Origin: Zelopaecilomyces penicillatus
Taxonomy: Eukaryota > Ascomycota > Sordariomycetes > Hypocreales > Pseudodiploosporaceae
Assembly: GCA_005765155.1 (NCBI GenBank)
Contig: VCCP01000006.1
Location: 2,058,501-2,122,500 of the forward strand
DNA length: 64,000 nucleotides
Reading direction: 5' to 3'
Positions 23,550 through 35,657 of this stretch are shown here, one piece after another. The position numbers and the translations under genes are program-made. Each line of letters opens with the position of its first letter. The first letter of the stretch is position 1. The notes beneath the pieces are model-generated. The model was not told the origin of the DNA, made no database searches, and worked only from the letters and a program-made list of their open reading frames with translations.

Positions 23550-25560
23550 GGTGGCGGTTTGCGCCGGAGGCGGGCACCCTTGAGTATGCAATAGCAGACT
23601 GGTTGACCGTGACACGGTCAATAAAGATGCGATACGACAGGGAGATAAATTCGAAAGGGTATCGGTTCGTCGGTCCGTATGCAGGTGTTCCGCGCCAATG
23701 GATGCGAAACGAGCGGATGGGAAGATCGAGGCAAGAAGAGGACACGACGAAGAAAGCTGGATGGTTAGTAGCGCTCCAACATGGCAGTCTGGTAGATTTG
23801 TCAGATCCCAAAGGCTCCACGTGGCACGAGCAAAGACTGGGATGGAAAAAAATGCCGGAAAGTCGGCGCCTGAATCGAAGTGGTGGAAAACTTGTACGTG
23901 TTCTGTTCTGTTCGCATGACTGGAGGGGCTTCTTTGGGCTACTGCGTCAGAAGCGCCAACGCCACTGCCCTTGTAGGGCTAGCTCCAGGGTCAATACCTA
24001 GGCTTGCAGGCTTGTAGCGCCCATTTTCCCCTTGGAAGGGATGGATGGTGGTTGCACGACATTGCACGGTAGTCGTACAGTGGCATCAACTCTCATAGTG
24101 AGCACTAGGGCGCTGGAAACTCGACAGTCCAGCGCCCTTCACTCTTTACGGACCGTCGGGGTGATTTAACAAGTGAGGTGTGTTTAGTCCCATAACTGAC
24201 CTGGAGCGGCGATAATTGGTCTGAGCACAGGGCCGTGAACCGCTAGATGCACGTCAGCTGTGTGGCACGACGGCGAGTCCGGAAGCGTCTAGTGTGGACG
24301 ATTATAAGCACTGGCAACTGAAGTCCAGTCTTTATAGACCTTAAAGTGCCTGCGTAAGCAGGGACAGAAGAGTTCTTACCAACAATCAGCAATTGCCAGT
24401 AATTACTGTTTACACGTATTGATGGATGTACTGAAAGAGATTTGGTATATAACAAATCTTTAATACGTACCTATGTGTGAGATCCCTCCCTGGAGATGAA
24501 TGGCTACTTGCTATAACCTACATCGCCTTTACTAGCGCCGTGGAGGATTTTTATTAATGCTTGGTTTTTTGAGCTATTGAAACCTTTAAAGTCGAATAAT
24601 AATTTATTTGAAACGAACCAAGTGAAATGATATACATGTATTCTTTGCTGTTGGAATTGGACGGGCCAATGTGTAAGTGACTCTGTACTCTTGTACCACC
24701 AGGTGACACCTTGTGGGTCTGCAGTCTGCAATGATGGCAATGTTATACTGAGCTTTTTTATTGCTTCACCATCAACTAAGATATCATTCTAAGATGCACT
24801 GTTCTGAGTGCCAAGACTTTGGTAAAGACAAGATATAAGTTAACCATGGAGGACTGTGAAGTTGACGTGATGTTGGTGATGACATGCATGATATGTGTAA
24901 CATCAGGTAGACGCAATCAACATCAATGAAGGTCCTCTAACATCATCAGTCGAAACTTGTCTACTCATCGTTAACAAGTATCACTTTATTTTCAACCAAT
25001 CCGGAGCCAACTTGTGAGGCCGCCTGATCTTGCATACCTCCATCACCATCCTTATATAATGCAACCTGGCCATGTTGTGAGACTAATGTAGCGAGGACGA
25101 CATCCTTGTTCTTCTTCCAGTGCAAACCAGCATGGGATACGGCAAAGCTGATGTAACTCACGGTTGCATTATCGCATCTCATCGCCTTAGCGTTGCAGCT
25201 AGATTTGGGCGGGCATATGGTTCTTGCCAGCCCATGCCAACTCCTGCCAACTCCTGCCGATAACGTCTTCCGTGGATAAATGGACCTGTATTATAGGCAA
25301 CAATGACAAGCATTGCAACCAGTCGCTCCTGAATGCCTTCAGACTTTCCACATGGTCTGCTTGTTTCTTGAAATCTACCTATAATCACTTGGGCAAGCCT
25401 TTTGCTTTTCTTCCTCCCCTCAGCCTTCATTTTGTCGTCTTGGTGCGGCTCATTCGCCATGTCTGGTCCTTGACCCTTTGTTCTGCTTCTTTTGGTGTCT
25501 TGGAACAGATTTTGCATGCTCTTTTTTTGGGCCCCGTTTCTTTTTGGCCTTTGTTGAAGA
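23550..25560. other. Divergent spacer between SERCA and RhoGEF genes
   Basis: Holds both promoters. Around 24.3-25.0 kb the DNA is AT-rich. Frames at 24961-25182 and 25179-25628 (-) do not resemble protein families. No RNA gene or element recognised. Confidence 0.6.
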
Positions 25561-28500
25561 ATGGATCCCATTGCGTCACCGTCCAGTTCTCGGCAAAGCT
25601 CTATCCATAGCTCGCGATGTTCTACCAAGACCGCGCGAGTTCATAGAGAATCAACTCTAAATATCAATACGTGCTTCGATCCTCTAACCGGGCATGCAAA
25701 CGATTTGTTGACGCCAGTAAATTCACTGCGCACCAACATTGTCGATGTCTCCACGGTCACGGCCAATACTCTTGCACTAGATTGTGCCACCGAGGCTGGG
25801 AAATGCTTTGACAATGGTACTTTCGCAACAAGCCCAATGAACAGTAAAGACCAATGCCGGCTAGCAGAAGATAAAGTCGTTAAAGAGAGGGTAGACTCGC
25901 GACTCCCGTTTCACAAGTGGATGAAGTCTATTCATCGTCGGGCAAGACAACGGCCGGGTCTGTCGATGTTAAATGTATCTCGCCATTACTCACAGAATCT
26001 TGGTTCAGAGGATGGCTTTCACTCTACCCAAACAAAAGGAAGATTCCATCGACAGTCATCCTCGGGTTCTTCTTTTGCATTTGTTACGGCGGTTCGGAGT
26101 GCTAGTATCAGCCTCGCCAGCGAAAGCGCAGTCACACGATCCCGAAGGAACACAGCGCGGTCTCCGTATCTCTCTCCAACTGAGCGAAGCAGCCGAGCTT
26201 CGATGTCTGGCCCAAGGGTATCGGAGGACGGAATTATCTTGGAAGCTCATCGGTTGGTGGATACGGCCGCTACAGAGCGCGCTATGAGACGACGGAAAGT
26301 GTTGGAGGAATTGATCAGCACGGAGGAGGGATACATTGGTGACATTCGCTTTTTGATGAACGTATGTACAATGATGCTCCTCATTTGTGACCCTTAAACT
26401 TTAACTAAACAGTGTTATAGGTTTATGTTACGGTTTTGGCATCGGTGCCAGCAATATGCGCTGGCCTAAGGTCGTCCATCAACCGCAATTTGACAGAAAT
26501 TGTTGAGTTTCATGAGCAAATACTGGGCGAGTTGCATAGAATAGTGCCACACTCGGAGTATACTCAGATTGATCCGCAATCACCTCCCGAGACAAGAATT
26601 GACCAGACCCGACGTCCACGACATGGCCATCGTCGATGGGCAAGCGTACCGGAGCACAATGGTAATATGTCATGGCATCAGAGGGCTCCAGGAATGTTAT
26701 GCGACCCACAGGTAGCGGCAGAAGTTTCCAAGATATTTGGAAAGAAGGTATTACACACGAAATCCATTTTATGATTGTTGCAGTTGGCATAACATTCGAA
26801 TACTAATGTATATAAAGATGAGTAGATTCTTCATATATAAGGAGTATGGAGCAACTTACGAAATTATGATGAAAGACATTGCTTCAACACACCATGTCAT
26901 GCCTGATTGGGAAGCTAATCAGAAGGGCTTGGAGGCTCTGGCCTCGACCCTTGGGCCTATCAAGAATAATGCCAACAGATCCAAACAGGCACTTACAATG
27001 AACGACTTACTGGTCAAGGTGGGGCGCTGTGCCTCATTCCATGGATCGTTTTACTGACCATCCTCTACTATAGCCCATTCAGAGGGTTTGCAGATATCCT
27101 CTCCTGTTTTCAGAACTGCTCAAGTACACCCCGGCGTCCGATTGCCCAAATTCACATATGGAGATAAACGATACGTTGGCAAGACTGCGCGAAGCAACAG
27201 CCGAAATTAATCGCGCAACGGATGATGTGCGGATGAAGACCACATTAGAGAGGACGTGGCTGCTACAAGATCGACTGGTCTTCCCTAATAGAGTAAGATA
27301 TTGGAGGAATTTGTACGAGGTTATAGGGAATGAGCTTACTTTTCTTGCAGAAACTTGACGCCTTTTCCAAGAACCAAATACGATCCTTTGGACATATCCG
27401 CTTATGTGGCACACTTCACGGATGCTGGCAAACAAAGACTGGTGTTGAAGGCCATTACCTTATTTGTCTCCTTTATCGTGACTTCTTATGTTTCGCATCT
27501 CCAGGCAGAATTGAGCAAATTTATACACTTCTTGCTTGCATAAATTTGAGCCAAGTCAAAGTAGAAGACGTTGATAATGGGCGAGGTGAGGATGCTTGTA
27601 TGCTCCAATGGTGTTGCTTGTTAATGACCGGTGCAGGACTGCAATGTCACACTGCACCTTACTCCTGGAAAATTGTGTTCGAGTGTGATCATCAGCTTTA
27701 CGAGATGATATTGACGGCCTGCAGTCCCAAGGAGGAGGTAGAATGGCGAGCACGGATGAATAAACCATGCAAGGAGGGTGGCGATGCAAAGGATTCAAAT
27801 CTATTTAGCTCACTCTATCTGAACATCAAGAGCCAGGGTACTGTTTTTGGGAAGCCAGGTATGTTATTCTCTCAAAAATGTTTTGGAATGATTTTGCAAA
27901 ATAGCCACCGCTGACTGAATGGATGGAAGGCACAATGGCAAGGCGGATCTCCATACATCGAGCAACCACAATTGGATCCAAGTCGACATTGTGCCAGGTT
28001 GTCCTCAAAAACACCAACGCCTTGCCAGATATCCTCAACAGCGCGTCTGCGGCACTGACCATTAACCGATCTCAATCCTTGTTGACAACCAACGCTCGGG
28101 TTCCAATACTGGCACCAGCAAGAAGTGAACGGGCCCGGATAGAGGCCCTTCTTGCTGATATTTGGAGCCGGGAAATTCTTCCCTTCCCCGCTATGACGAC
28201 GAGATCAAGAAGTGAACATCTGGTGCGCAGCTCAGCAAATACAGTCATGAGGAAGCTCAGTGTAGCCAGCATTACCAGTAGTTTTTCCAAGAGGAGTGGT
28301 AGTTTTCCGCAGAGAGTCAAATCAAATGGAAGTGAGCTACTGATGGAAGGCGCAAAACGCCAAGATATCAAAGGAGGTACTGAAGAAGCAACAACAGCAG
28401 CAGCAGCAGACGACGCAGCCCATGACACTGAATCATGCAGAAAGAAAAAAAGACAAAGAGTCGAACATATGGCTATCGAATTGGCACATTTTGGTCTCTC

Positions 28501-28813
28501 TAGTTCAGAACCTACACCCATAGAATATCAGATGATTACCGCAAATCCAAAAGAAACAGGCGGAAGTATTGATGAGCTGGATGATAGGCAATGGGCACTG
28601 CAGCAGGTGCTGTGCTCAACAATGCCAGAACTGAGCCGGCTTATAGCAACAGTAGACAATTTTCAACCGGCAAAAGAAAATCGAGCGATATATAAACCAC
28701 GGTTCAATGACAGGGCTCGAAGCTATGGGAGATGGAGCAAGACCAGTGGTATGAAGGTTGACAGCACTGGTCTTGGGTTTCGGAAACTCTTCTCGCTGGG
28801 TCGAGAGGCTTGA
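25561..28813 (+). CDS. RhoGEF with DH and PH domains, 962 aa
   Basis: Guanine-nucleotide exchange factor for a Rho-family GTPase. Seven exons: 25561-26361, 26421-26747, 26818-27018, 27074-27292, 27351-27585, 27637-27858 and 27930-28813. The ATG has an in-frame TGA two codons upstream. Residues 1-240 are Ser/Arg-rich. The DH domain runs about 240-510: RRKVLEELISTEEGYIGDI (CR1), then after an insert the conserved DLLVKPIQRVCRYPLLFSEL (CR3). The PH-like region is about 517-650, with LCGTLHGCW, GHYLICLLYRDFLCFA and EEVEWRARM. The C-terminal 290 residues are Ser/Arg-rich, with an Ala run and a polybasic KKKRQR. Substrate (Rho1, Cdc42, other) cannot be read. Intron 27586-27636 is 51 nt and stop-free in frame, so retention would add 17 residues. 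Confidence 0.88.
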
Positions 28814-30269
28814 TGTGGGTACCGAGTGTCGACAACACATTTGGCAGCTTGCAGTATAGTCTGTAAGCACACATGAAATGCAACAGGGATAATACTATCG
28901 CCAAATATCTGTATCATTGGGGTTTTGCGGAGGGACTAAGGGCAATTGACTTGGATGACTGCGAAGCACAGCAAACATGAAACTATCACGGGCAGATTTA
29001 TGTGAGCGCAACACAACTCAAGACGTTACTGTGCGGACCTGTGTGGACATTGAATGGTCGAAGCACGAACTGTGATGATATCTGGCATCTTGTTCGACGA
29101 CATGTGGGCCCATGCCAATTGACTGATTGCCATGCGTGACGTAATTAAGCGTGAGATGCGAACGAGGCATGACGGCCAATGTTGGCGGAATCGATTCTCC
29201 CCTGAATATCCTACCCCAGCCAACATAGATCCACTGCGGGCTTGTTGAGAAGGTACCTAATTACTTACTGTGTATTGGGCGTTGAACATTCCCTGGTGAT
29301 GTTGGAATGGGGTTGGCAAGTTCATGATTCAGAATGCTGCTGTGAGAAGCTGCGATGCGATGAGCCAATCAGCACGGGGTTCGTGTCTTTCTTTGCTTTC
29401 CATAATTGCATCGCTCAAGAGTCACGACTGCGCATGACGCAGCAGCCAAGCATGGCAGTGAATTGAGCAATTTGCGGTCCGCATCAACTTTTCAGGTGGC
29501 ACTGAGTGGGCACGCACCGTGAAGCCGTTGTTTGGCGGCCATTATGACGCAATAGCTAAGCCATGGGAAACGAGCCCAGCCGTTTTATGTGGGGGGGTAA
29601 GTCCGGGGGTAGCTTGAAGGGAGCTTCTGTACCTTCTGCTGCTGCCAGGGCTTGTCTGACTTGCCAGGTAGTATTATCAGCCAAATACCTGCACAGGTGA
29701 CGATGCGTGGGGCAACTGACAGGTCTTGACTTGCTATCCAAGACAGATGAGAGGTCTAGACCATGGAGGCCACGGAGTGAAACTACCCGTGCGTTAATAG
29801 CAGGTACTGTACTTGGTGCTGCACGGCCTAACCACAGCAACGCGGGTCCCCACGATGACGATGACGTAGTTGGGAGCTGAACATGGCGAGCTGTTCGTCC
29901 CCTCACGTCCGAAAGCTTCTTTTTAGGGGCCTATATCTGGCTCTTTCCTTCAGCTTTCTCTCTCTCTCTCCATCTTCATCTCACTTCCTTTATCACATCT
30001 TGTTCACTAATCTGCAACATATATTCCACTCAAAGCGCACACACACACATACACACACATACCTGTTGCACTGCTCCACATCTCAATTCCATCCTCGATT
30101 TCTCTTCTCTCATTTCGCTTCTACACACACACAAGACTACCTGCCCCTCATACCCCGCAGTTCAAACAGCTGCTCATAGACCTCCCAAGGCCGAAACTCT
30201 TTTCTTCTCAACCACACATCATCCTTCACAAACACACAACAACAAAACACCCCAGCAAAACCATTCACA
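28814..30269. other. Spacer with pyrimidine-rich promoter of the SBDS-like gene
   Basis: No gene recognised at 28.9-29.9 kb. Close to the next gene there is a CT-rich run near 29950-29980 and a CA microsatellite at about 30039-30060, typical of strongly expressed fungal promoters. Confidence 0.55.
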
Positions 30270-30846
30270 ATGACCAAGGGAGAAGCCACCCAGACCAAGG
30301 TCCACCACAAGGGCAAGAACGACGATTTCCTCGTCTTCGTTGAGGATCCTGCGCTGTACAACAAGTGGAAGTCTGACAAGAGCATTCCTCTGGCCCACTT
30401 CGTTTCTTCCTTCAACGTCTTCGTCTCACGCAAGTAAGTAATGGTTCTTCTCAGTCCGCTCTATTGCCGCCTATTGCCGCCAATCAACGATTTTGGTCTG
30501 CATTTTTGGTTTACCTATTGCACAAACCTAGTCTAGCTAGCAGGCTAAAGCATCGACTGATCACCAATACTAACACAACATGAATAGGCAAGGCACACAG
30601 GGCAACTTTGACACCGCTTCTAAAACAGATCTGGCCGCGGAGTTTGACACAGAGGTTGTCGACGATGTCATTATCAAGATTCTAGAGACTGGCTCAGCTC
30701 AGACCATGGAGGTTAGTTTGCCCACCAGAAAGAACACATCTCCTCCCGAGAAGACAAAACGTTGAGCTAACCACAACCAACTTAAACAGATGCCTTCCCG
30801 TCAAGGTGTCACCAACGACTCTATGAACTCGATGAAGGCCCGATAA
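30270..30846 (+). CDS. Single-domain SBDS-like protein (Rtc3/YHR087W type), 114 aa
   Basis: Three exons, 30270-30433, 30588-30711 and 30790-30846. The product begins MTKGEATQTKVHHKGKNDDF and contains LVFVEDPALYNKW, SIPLAHFVSSFNVFVSRKQG, GNFDTASKTDLAAEFDTE and VVDDVIIKILETGSAQTME. This corresponds to the N-terminal (FYSH) domain of the Shwachman-Bodian-Diamond protein standing alone, as in yeast Rtc3, a stress-induced protein linked to RNA metabolism. Full SBDS has two more domains; these are absent by design, not truncation, since the frame ends cleanly. Pyrimidine- and CA-rich leader suggests good expression. Cytosolic or nuclear. Confidence 0.85.
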
Positions 30847-31965
30847 GCAAATTTGCTCTGAATTATTTAATGGATTAGCAACTCATCACATTCAACAAAT
30901 GATGCCTGCGGCGTGGAATGAAGGATTGAGTGGGTTGGGATGAGTTGAGCTTGCCAGTCAGTGCAAGCTTGACGTAAAATACCTCCATCCCTGGTGAGCT
31001 AGCTGAAGCAGTACTTCCAAGCACACTAAATAAATAAAACAATACATAATCTTGAATTGTCCAAGCTGTCATCTTTTATGTCTTACCATGAGATTTCTTA
31101 TCCTTACTTTGTCGTGTCAAACTCAACTTATCCGAAGACGTAGTAGGCTGGCGTGAGCTTATTTGCTAATCTAATCCATCGCTTGATAATGATACACATT
31201 TAACATGTATGTCCTAGTTGAAAAAACTGAATAAACTTCAAAAGATGTCAGTACAAATCTCTTGTAGAACTCCATGTACATTCTTGTCATGTCATCAATA
31301 CTCACTGTTGCAGTCAATCTAGTCGGCACGAGTGGCTCACACTACGCTCATGTCTAGAACAGTTTCTTGTAGCTTTTCCATGTTAAAGATACGAGATTTC
31401 GAACACTACCGGTAGTGATTAGCTTTCAGGGTTTCTCGGTTCCCATCCATGAATTTTATTTATAGGAATGGCTGTTCCTGCCTCTAAACACTGCTGCTTG
31501 CTTGTGATACTGATGTCACTGTTACGGTCCAACTTATTTATACATCCTATGGAACCCCGACTTATCTTGAACGTGTTGTGGATTCTTTTCCTGCCCTAGC
31601 CACATATATAATTAGCATTGACGTGGACTTTGACATGCAATGGCAGCAATGCTAACTGCATACATCTTTCAATCATGAATTATTTTGCAATCTCTAGTCA
31701 CTTAAACCGCCAGCTTGTAGCGATGGCGGGGTAATCGGGCAGGGCAGTCGCGGGGCATTCATAGTCGGGTGGCCTCGGTGGGCGAAATCGGCCCCAAAAA
31801 AATACACTTTGTAGCTGCAACATGACGCAAACTCTTTTTATGCTATTTTTTTCTTCTCCTTCCTAGCAGGCCCCTCCGCCAAACCTCGATTCTGTCGACA
31901 CGAAAGCCCGAACCTTTATACGCTGCTCACATTGGCGTGCTTGATCTAGCGACAAACACTACGAA
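30847..31965. other. Spacer and ADE2 promoter
   Basis: AT-rich DNA without coding signal; T-rich tract just upstream of the ADE2 start region (about 31840-31865). No repeat or RNA gene recognised. Confidence 0.6.
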
Positions 31966-33968
31966 ATGGCCAAGTCACCAGTGATTGGGTTGCTCGGCGG
32001 CGGCCAGCTTGGCCGGATGCTATGCGAGGCCGCGGGCCCTTTAGGCTACGAGATCCTCATCCTCGACGACGAGGCTTGCCCGGCCAAGCAGATCAACGCC
32101 AATTCTAGGCACGTGACAGGCTCCTTCAAGGACGCAGCCAAGGTCAAGGAGCTTGCTGCCCGCTGCGACGTTCTCACTGTCGAGATTGAGCACATCAACA
32201 CCGAGGTGCTCGAGGAGATTGCCACCAAGGGTGTGACAACAGCGTCGGGTGAGCTGCGAAAGATCCCAGTTCACCCGTCATGGCGCACTTTGCGCCTCGT
32301 CCAGGACAAGTTTGAGCAGAAGGAGCATTTTGGGGCTGGTGGGATTCCTATCGCGCCTCAGATTTCGCTGGATGGTGGGGATGCGCTGCTGGATTCACTC
32401 CGCAGTGCTTCAGAGACACTGGGGTTCCCCTTCATGGTCAAGGCTAAGAAGGGCTCATATGACGGACGGGGAAACTTCAAGGTAAGTGGTTCCCAGGATT
32501 TTGAGCCTGCCGTAAAGGCACTCGGTAGTCTGCCGCTGTATGCAGAGAAGTGGGTTCCTTTCGTCATGGAGCTCGCTGTCATGGTGGTTCGGACTGAAGA
32601 CGACGACGGCAACTTCAAGGCCGTCTACTCATACCCCACAGTGGAAACTGTGCACGAGGATAATGTCTGCAAGACTGTCTTCATGCCTCCCCGCAAGGTC
32701 GATGCCACTGTGTGTGCCGAGGCGCGCAAGGTAGCAGAGAACGTTATCAAGAGCCTATGGGGACGAGGTGTCTTTGCTGTCGAGATGTTTCTGTTGGGTG
32801 ACGGTAAGCAAAGCATAACCATCTCTAGTCAATGATATTGGAAGCTTATATAAACTAGGAACCATCATGGTGAACGAGGTTGCGCCTCGCCCACACAACT
32901 CGGGCCACTACACTATCGAGGCGGTTCCATACTTCTCACAGTACAAGGCACAGTTACATGCCATTTTGGACCTTGTACCTGACTCCATGAAAATCACTCC
33001 CCGATCGGCCCAGGCCATCATGGTCAACATCTTGGGCGGAGCTACAGAGAGTTCACACGACAAGCTCGTTGAGCTCACACAGACTGGACATGTCGAAGAT
33101 GTCGACACCTATCTACATCTGTACGGAAAAGCATCCAAGCCAGGTCGCAAGATTGGGCACATCACATTCACAACACCCTCCACGGAGATTAATCTGGAAA
33201 GGACCATTGCTCCTTTTGTGAACGAGGTGGATGACATGCGCCAAAAGCGGCTTTCTGTTTCAACTGAGCAATTACGTCCAGTGACTGTCGAAGCCAAGAC
33301 AGGGAGCTCGAGAAACCCCAAAGCACCGCTGGTTATAGTGACCATGGGGTCGGACTCGGATCTCGGGGTGCTGTCAGCGGGTCTAGACATATTGGAGAAG
33401 TTTCAGGTGCCGTACGATTGCACAATCACTTCAGCACATCGCACACCATCGCGTATGACTGAGCTCGCCAACAGTGCGGCTGCAAGGGGTGTCAAGGTAC
33501 TGATTGCCGCCGCTGGAGGTGCGGCTCATTTGCCAGGCATGTTGGCGTCAGAGACGACTGTGCCCGTTATTGGTGTACCTGTGAAGGCAACACATCTCGA
33601 TGGAAACGATAGTCTGCTAAGCATCGTGCAGATGCCGGTAAGTTTTTACCTAAACCATTCCCATTCCCATTCCCATTCCCATTCGCAGGCCCTTCTATAG
33701 TCTCGCGAGTTTTGTGATTGCGATGCTTTGAACATCCAGCTAACCTGAAGGGGGGATACAGAGAGGAATTCCAGTTGCCACAGTTGGAATCAATAACTCG
33801 ACCAACGCAGCGCTGCTAGCGGTCCGCATCCTGGGCTCTCATTACCCAGAGTACCAGCAAAAGATGGCCAATTATATGGCCAGCATGAAGGTCGAGGTAG
33901 AGGGCAAGGCAGCGAAACTAGAGGATATAGGATACCAGGCGTACCTGGCGGAAAAGGCTAAAAAATGA
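31966..33968 (+). CDS. ADE2: Phosphoribosylaminoimidazole carboxylase (AIR carboxylase), 607 aa
   Basis: Bifunctional purine-synthesis enzyme converting AIR to CAIR in the sixth step of IMP synthesis. Exons: 31966-32803, 32859-33637 and 33762-33968. The start aaATGGCC is in good context. The N-terminal PurK-like ATP-grasp part opens with PVIGLLGGGQLGRMLCEAAG (nucleotide-binding loop), continues with PFMVKAKKGSYDGRGNF, and, across the first junction, gives MVNEVAPRPHNSGHYTIEA. The C-terminal PurE domain has VTMGSDSD at about 440-447 and SAHRTP at about 471-476, and exon 3 supplies RGIPVATVGINNSTNAALLA. Length fits fungal ADE2. Loss of this gene in fungi typically gives adenine need and red pigment. 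Intron 2 contains a CCATTC hexamer repeat. Confidence 0.97.
33655..33684 (+). repeat. (CCATTC)5 microsatellite in ADE2 intron 2
   Basis: Five perfect hexamers inside a 124-nt intron. If translated they would encode a His-Ser string, but the reading frame ends soon after and skips the conserved PurE end, so this is intronic. Confidence 0.9.
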
Positions 33969-35029
33969 TAGAAAGGGGGGTGAGGGAATGGTAGATTCGG
34001 GCGTTTTGTTTCTAGGTCTCATTAGGCGGAAAAGTCATATATCATGATTAGGCTGGCAAAAAATACACAGGGAAAAATGTTTGGTTCAGGTGGAAGTTTT
34101 GTTTCATCCTGAAGGGGGTAGCAATGGTATATGCAACCGTGGTAATTTGAGAGTCGTTGAGCTCTCTCAATACCTGCAAGGCCGTCAGGGGGTCAAATGC
34201 GACAAAACGAAAAACGAAAGCGCAAACCTTCGTATCAAACTTTCCAATACCGATTATGTATGATGCCACCACTGTGTACCAAGAATGTGTAGCAGAAGCT
34301 CACACTGTAACTCAAATCATCAACCGCATCAATTGCTTGGCTGTGTGGAGGGGGTTTATTTCGGGACATCAATATGCAAGTGACATGGAGTGCTTAGAAG
34401 AGGGACAAAATTTATGTTTACGTTGATCCATCTCGAGCGGTCCTTGGTCTACTAAATTTTACGCAAAACTTGAGGAACTGCCGCGAAGGCTTTTTAAGGG
34501 AATAAAAAAGATATCTTGCTAATTTGTTGAACACTCTTTGTAAGAGTTGCACACACACCACACCACACTAAAACGCCCACGCTCGATGCCCTGGATATGT
34601 TGGTACGTATATAAAAAAAAAAAAAAAAAAAAAAAGAACAGGAGGGAAAACACATGGTTGAGAAGTAAAACAAAAGACCCATCTATCCATCAGGCACCCC
34701 ACGTGTTTCTCTAGGAATGCCCGAGGGAATTGAGTATTGTGGGAAACAAAGTCCCCGGGTGGAGCAGGATAGAGTAAGAATCCAAGAAATATTCATCTCT
34801 GTTTAATAAAAACACACGTTCCTCTGCATGCGTAGTATACACAAGACGAGGGTTTTTGTGTAGACATGACTTCTGGTAGATGTAGAAAGAGGGGTGGGAG
34901 GGCGTAGGCGGCTTATTAACGCTCCGGTAGCTCCTCTCCAGGAAGTTGAATAAGTGAATACTGAGAGAGGTGAAGCGGGAGACACGCAGTGCGAAGAGAG
35001 GGAATATGATAGATGAGTTTCCATGCCCT
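33969..35029. other. Convergent 3' region with poly(A) tract
   Basis: Spacer between ADE2 and the membrane-protein gene. A 23-nt A run lies at 34613-34635. No gene supported; frame 34803-35201 is antisense/UTR. Confidence 0.6.
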
Positions 35030-35657
35030 TTACACCCGTGATGCCTTCATAGTTCGCTGGGGTAGCGTCCAGGGTGTTGCACAAACAATCTAAGAAAACG
35101 TTCATGTTAGCCAAAGAAAGATAGAAAAAGATTGTTGATGTCTCAAAGTAAAGAACTAACCTCTCCTTCACTGTATGCCCAGAAATACACCCCCATACCA
35201 ATCATGTAGTAGATTGCAGGGTTTGTAGATTGGTACATCAGTATTGACGTCAGCGCCGTGAGCGGTAAAAGAGCCAAGCGAAACTCAATGGATCTGTGAA
35301 TGCTGCAGCCGGCGATAAAGGGTAGAGGCCACTCGAGGGCGAGCATTCCCAGCCCAAAGATGAGGTTGATGGTCTGGAGTATGGGCAGGGGCTTGACCGC
35401 GCCATCCAGCGTCTTGGTGAGAAAATCCCAAAAGATCTTGGGCCAGAAGTATCCTTCAATGGCCGCGCCAATTTGATCTGTAAAAAAAAAACACCAAGGT
35501 TAGCTAGCTATCCCTTCTTCTGCAACTTTTCTTCCAAGGACAGATATCCAATCTAGGAGCATCCTATTCGGCGAATGATGAAGGTGTTTTTGTACGTACA
35601 AGTGGCAGCGGTCAGGATGATAAGTCGAGCCCAGTGGTTCTTGATAAGTCTTCCCAT
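35030..35657 (-). CDS. Small four-helix membrane protein, DUF7727-like, 144 aa
   Basis: Exons 35600-35657, 35161-35477 and 35030-35089, with gt..ag introns. The product starts MGRLIKNHWARLIILTAATY, then GYFWPKIFWDFLTKTLDG, LPILQTINLIFGLGMLALEW, SIEFRLALLPLTALTSILM and NPAIYYMIGMGVYFWAYSEG, ending WTLPQRTMKASRV. Four hydrophobic segments at about 10-28, 50-70, 85-102 and 105-122 indicate an integral membrane protein. The text matches a conserved fungal family of unknown function that I recall as DUF7727; the name is from memory. The family is short and this copy looks complete. Function and membrane are unknown. Confidence 0.85.

Noticed and set aside
25179..25628. 149-codon minus-strand frame
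   Set aside because: Overlaps the RhoGEF promoter and start in antisense; composition is low in coding character.
34613..34635. Poly(A) tract as a possible retroposon tail
   Set aside because: No upstream element body or target duplication seen; treated as a simple repeat.
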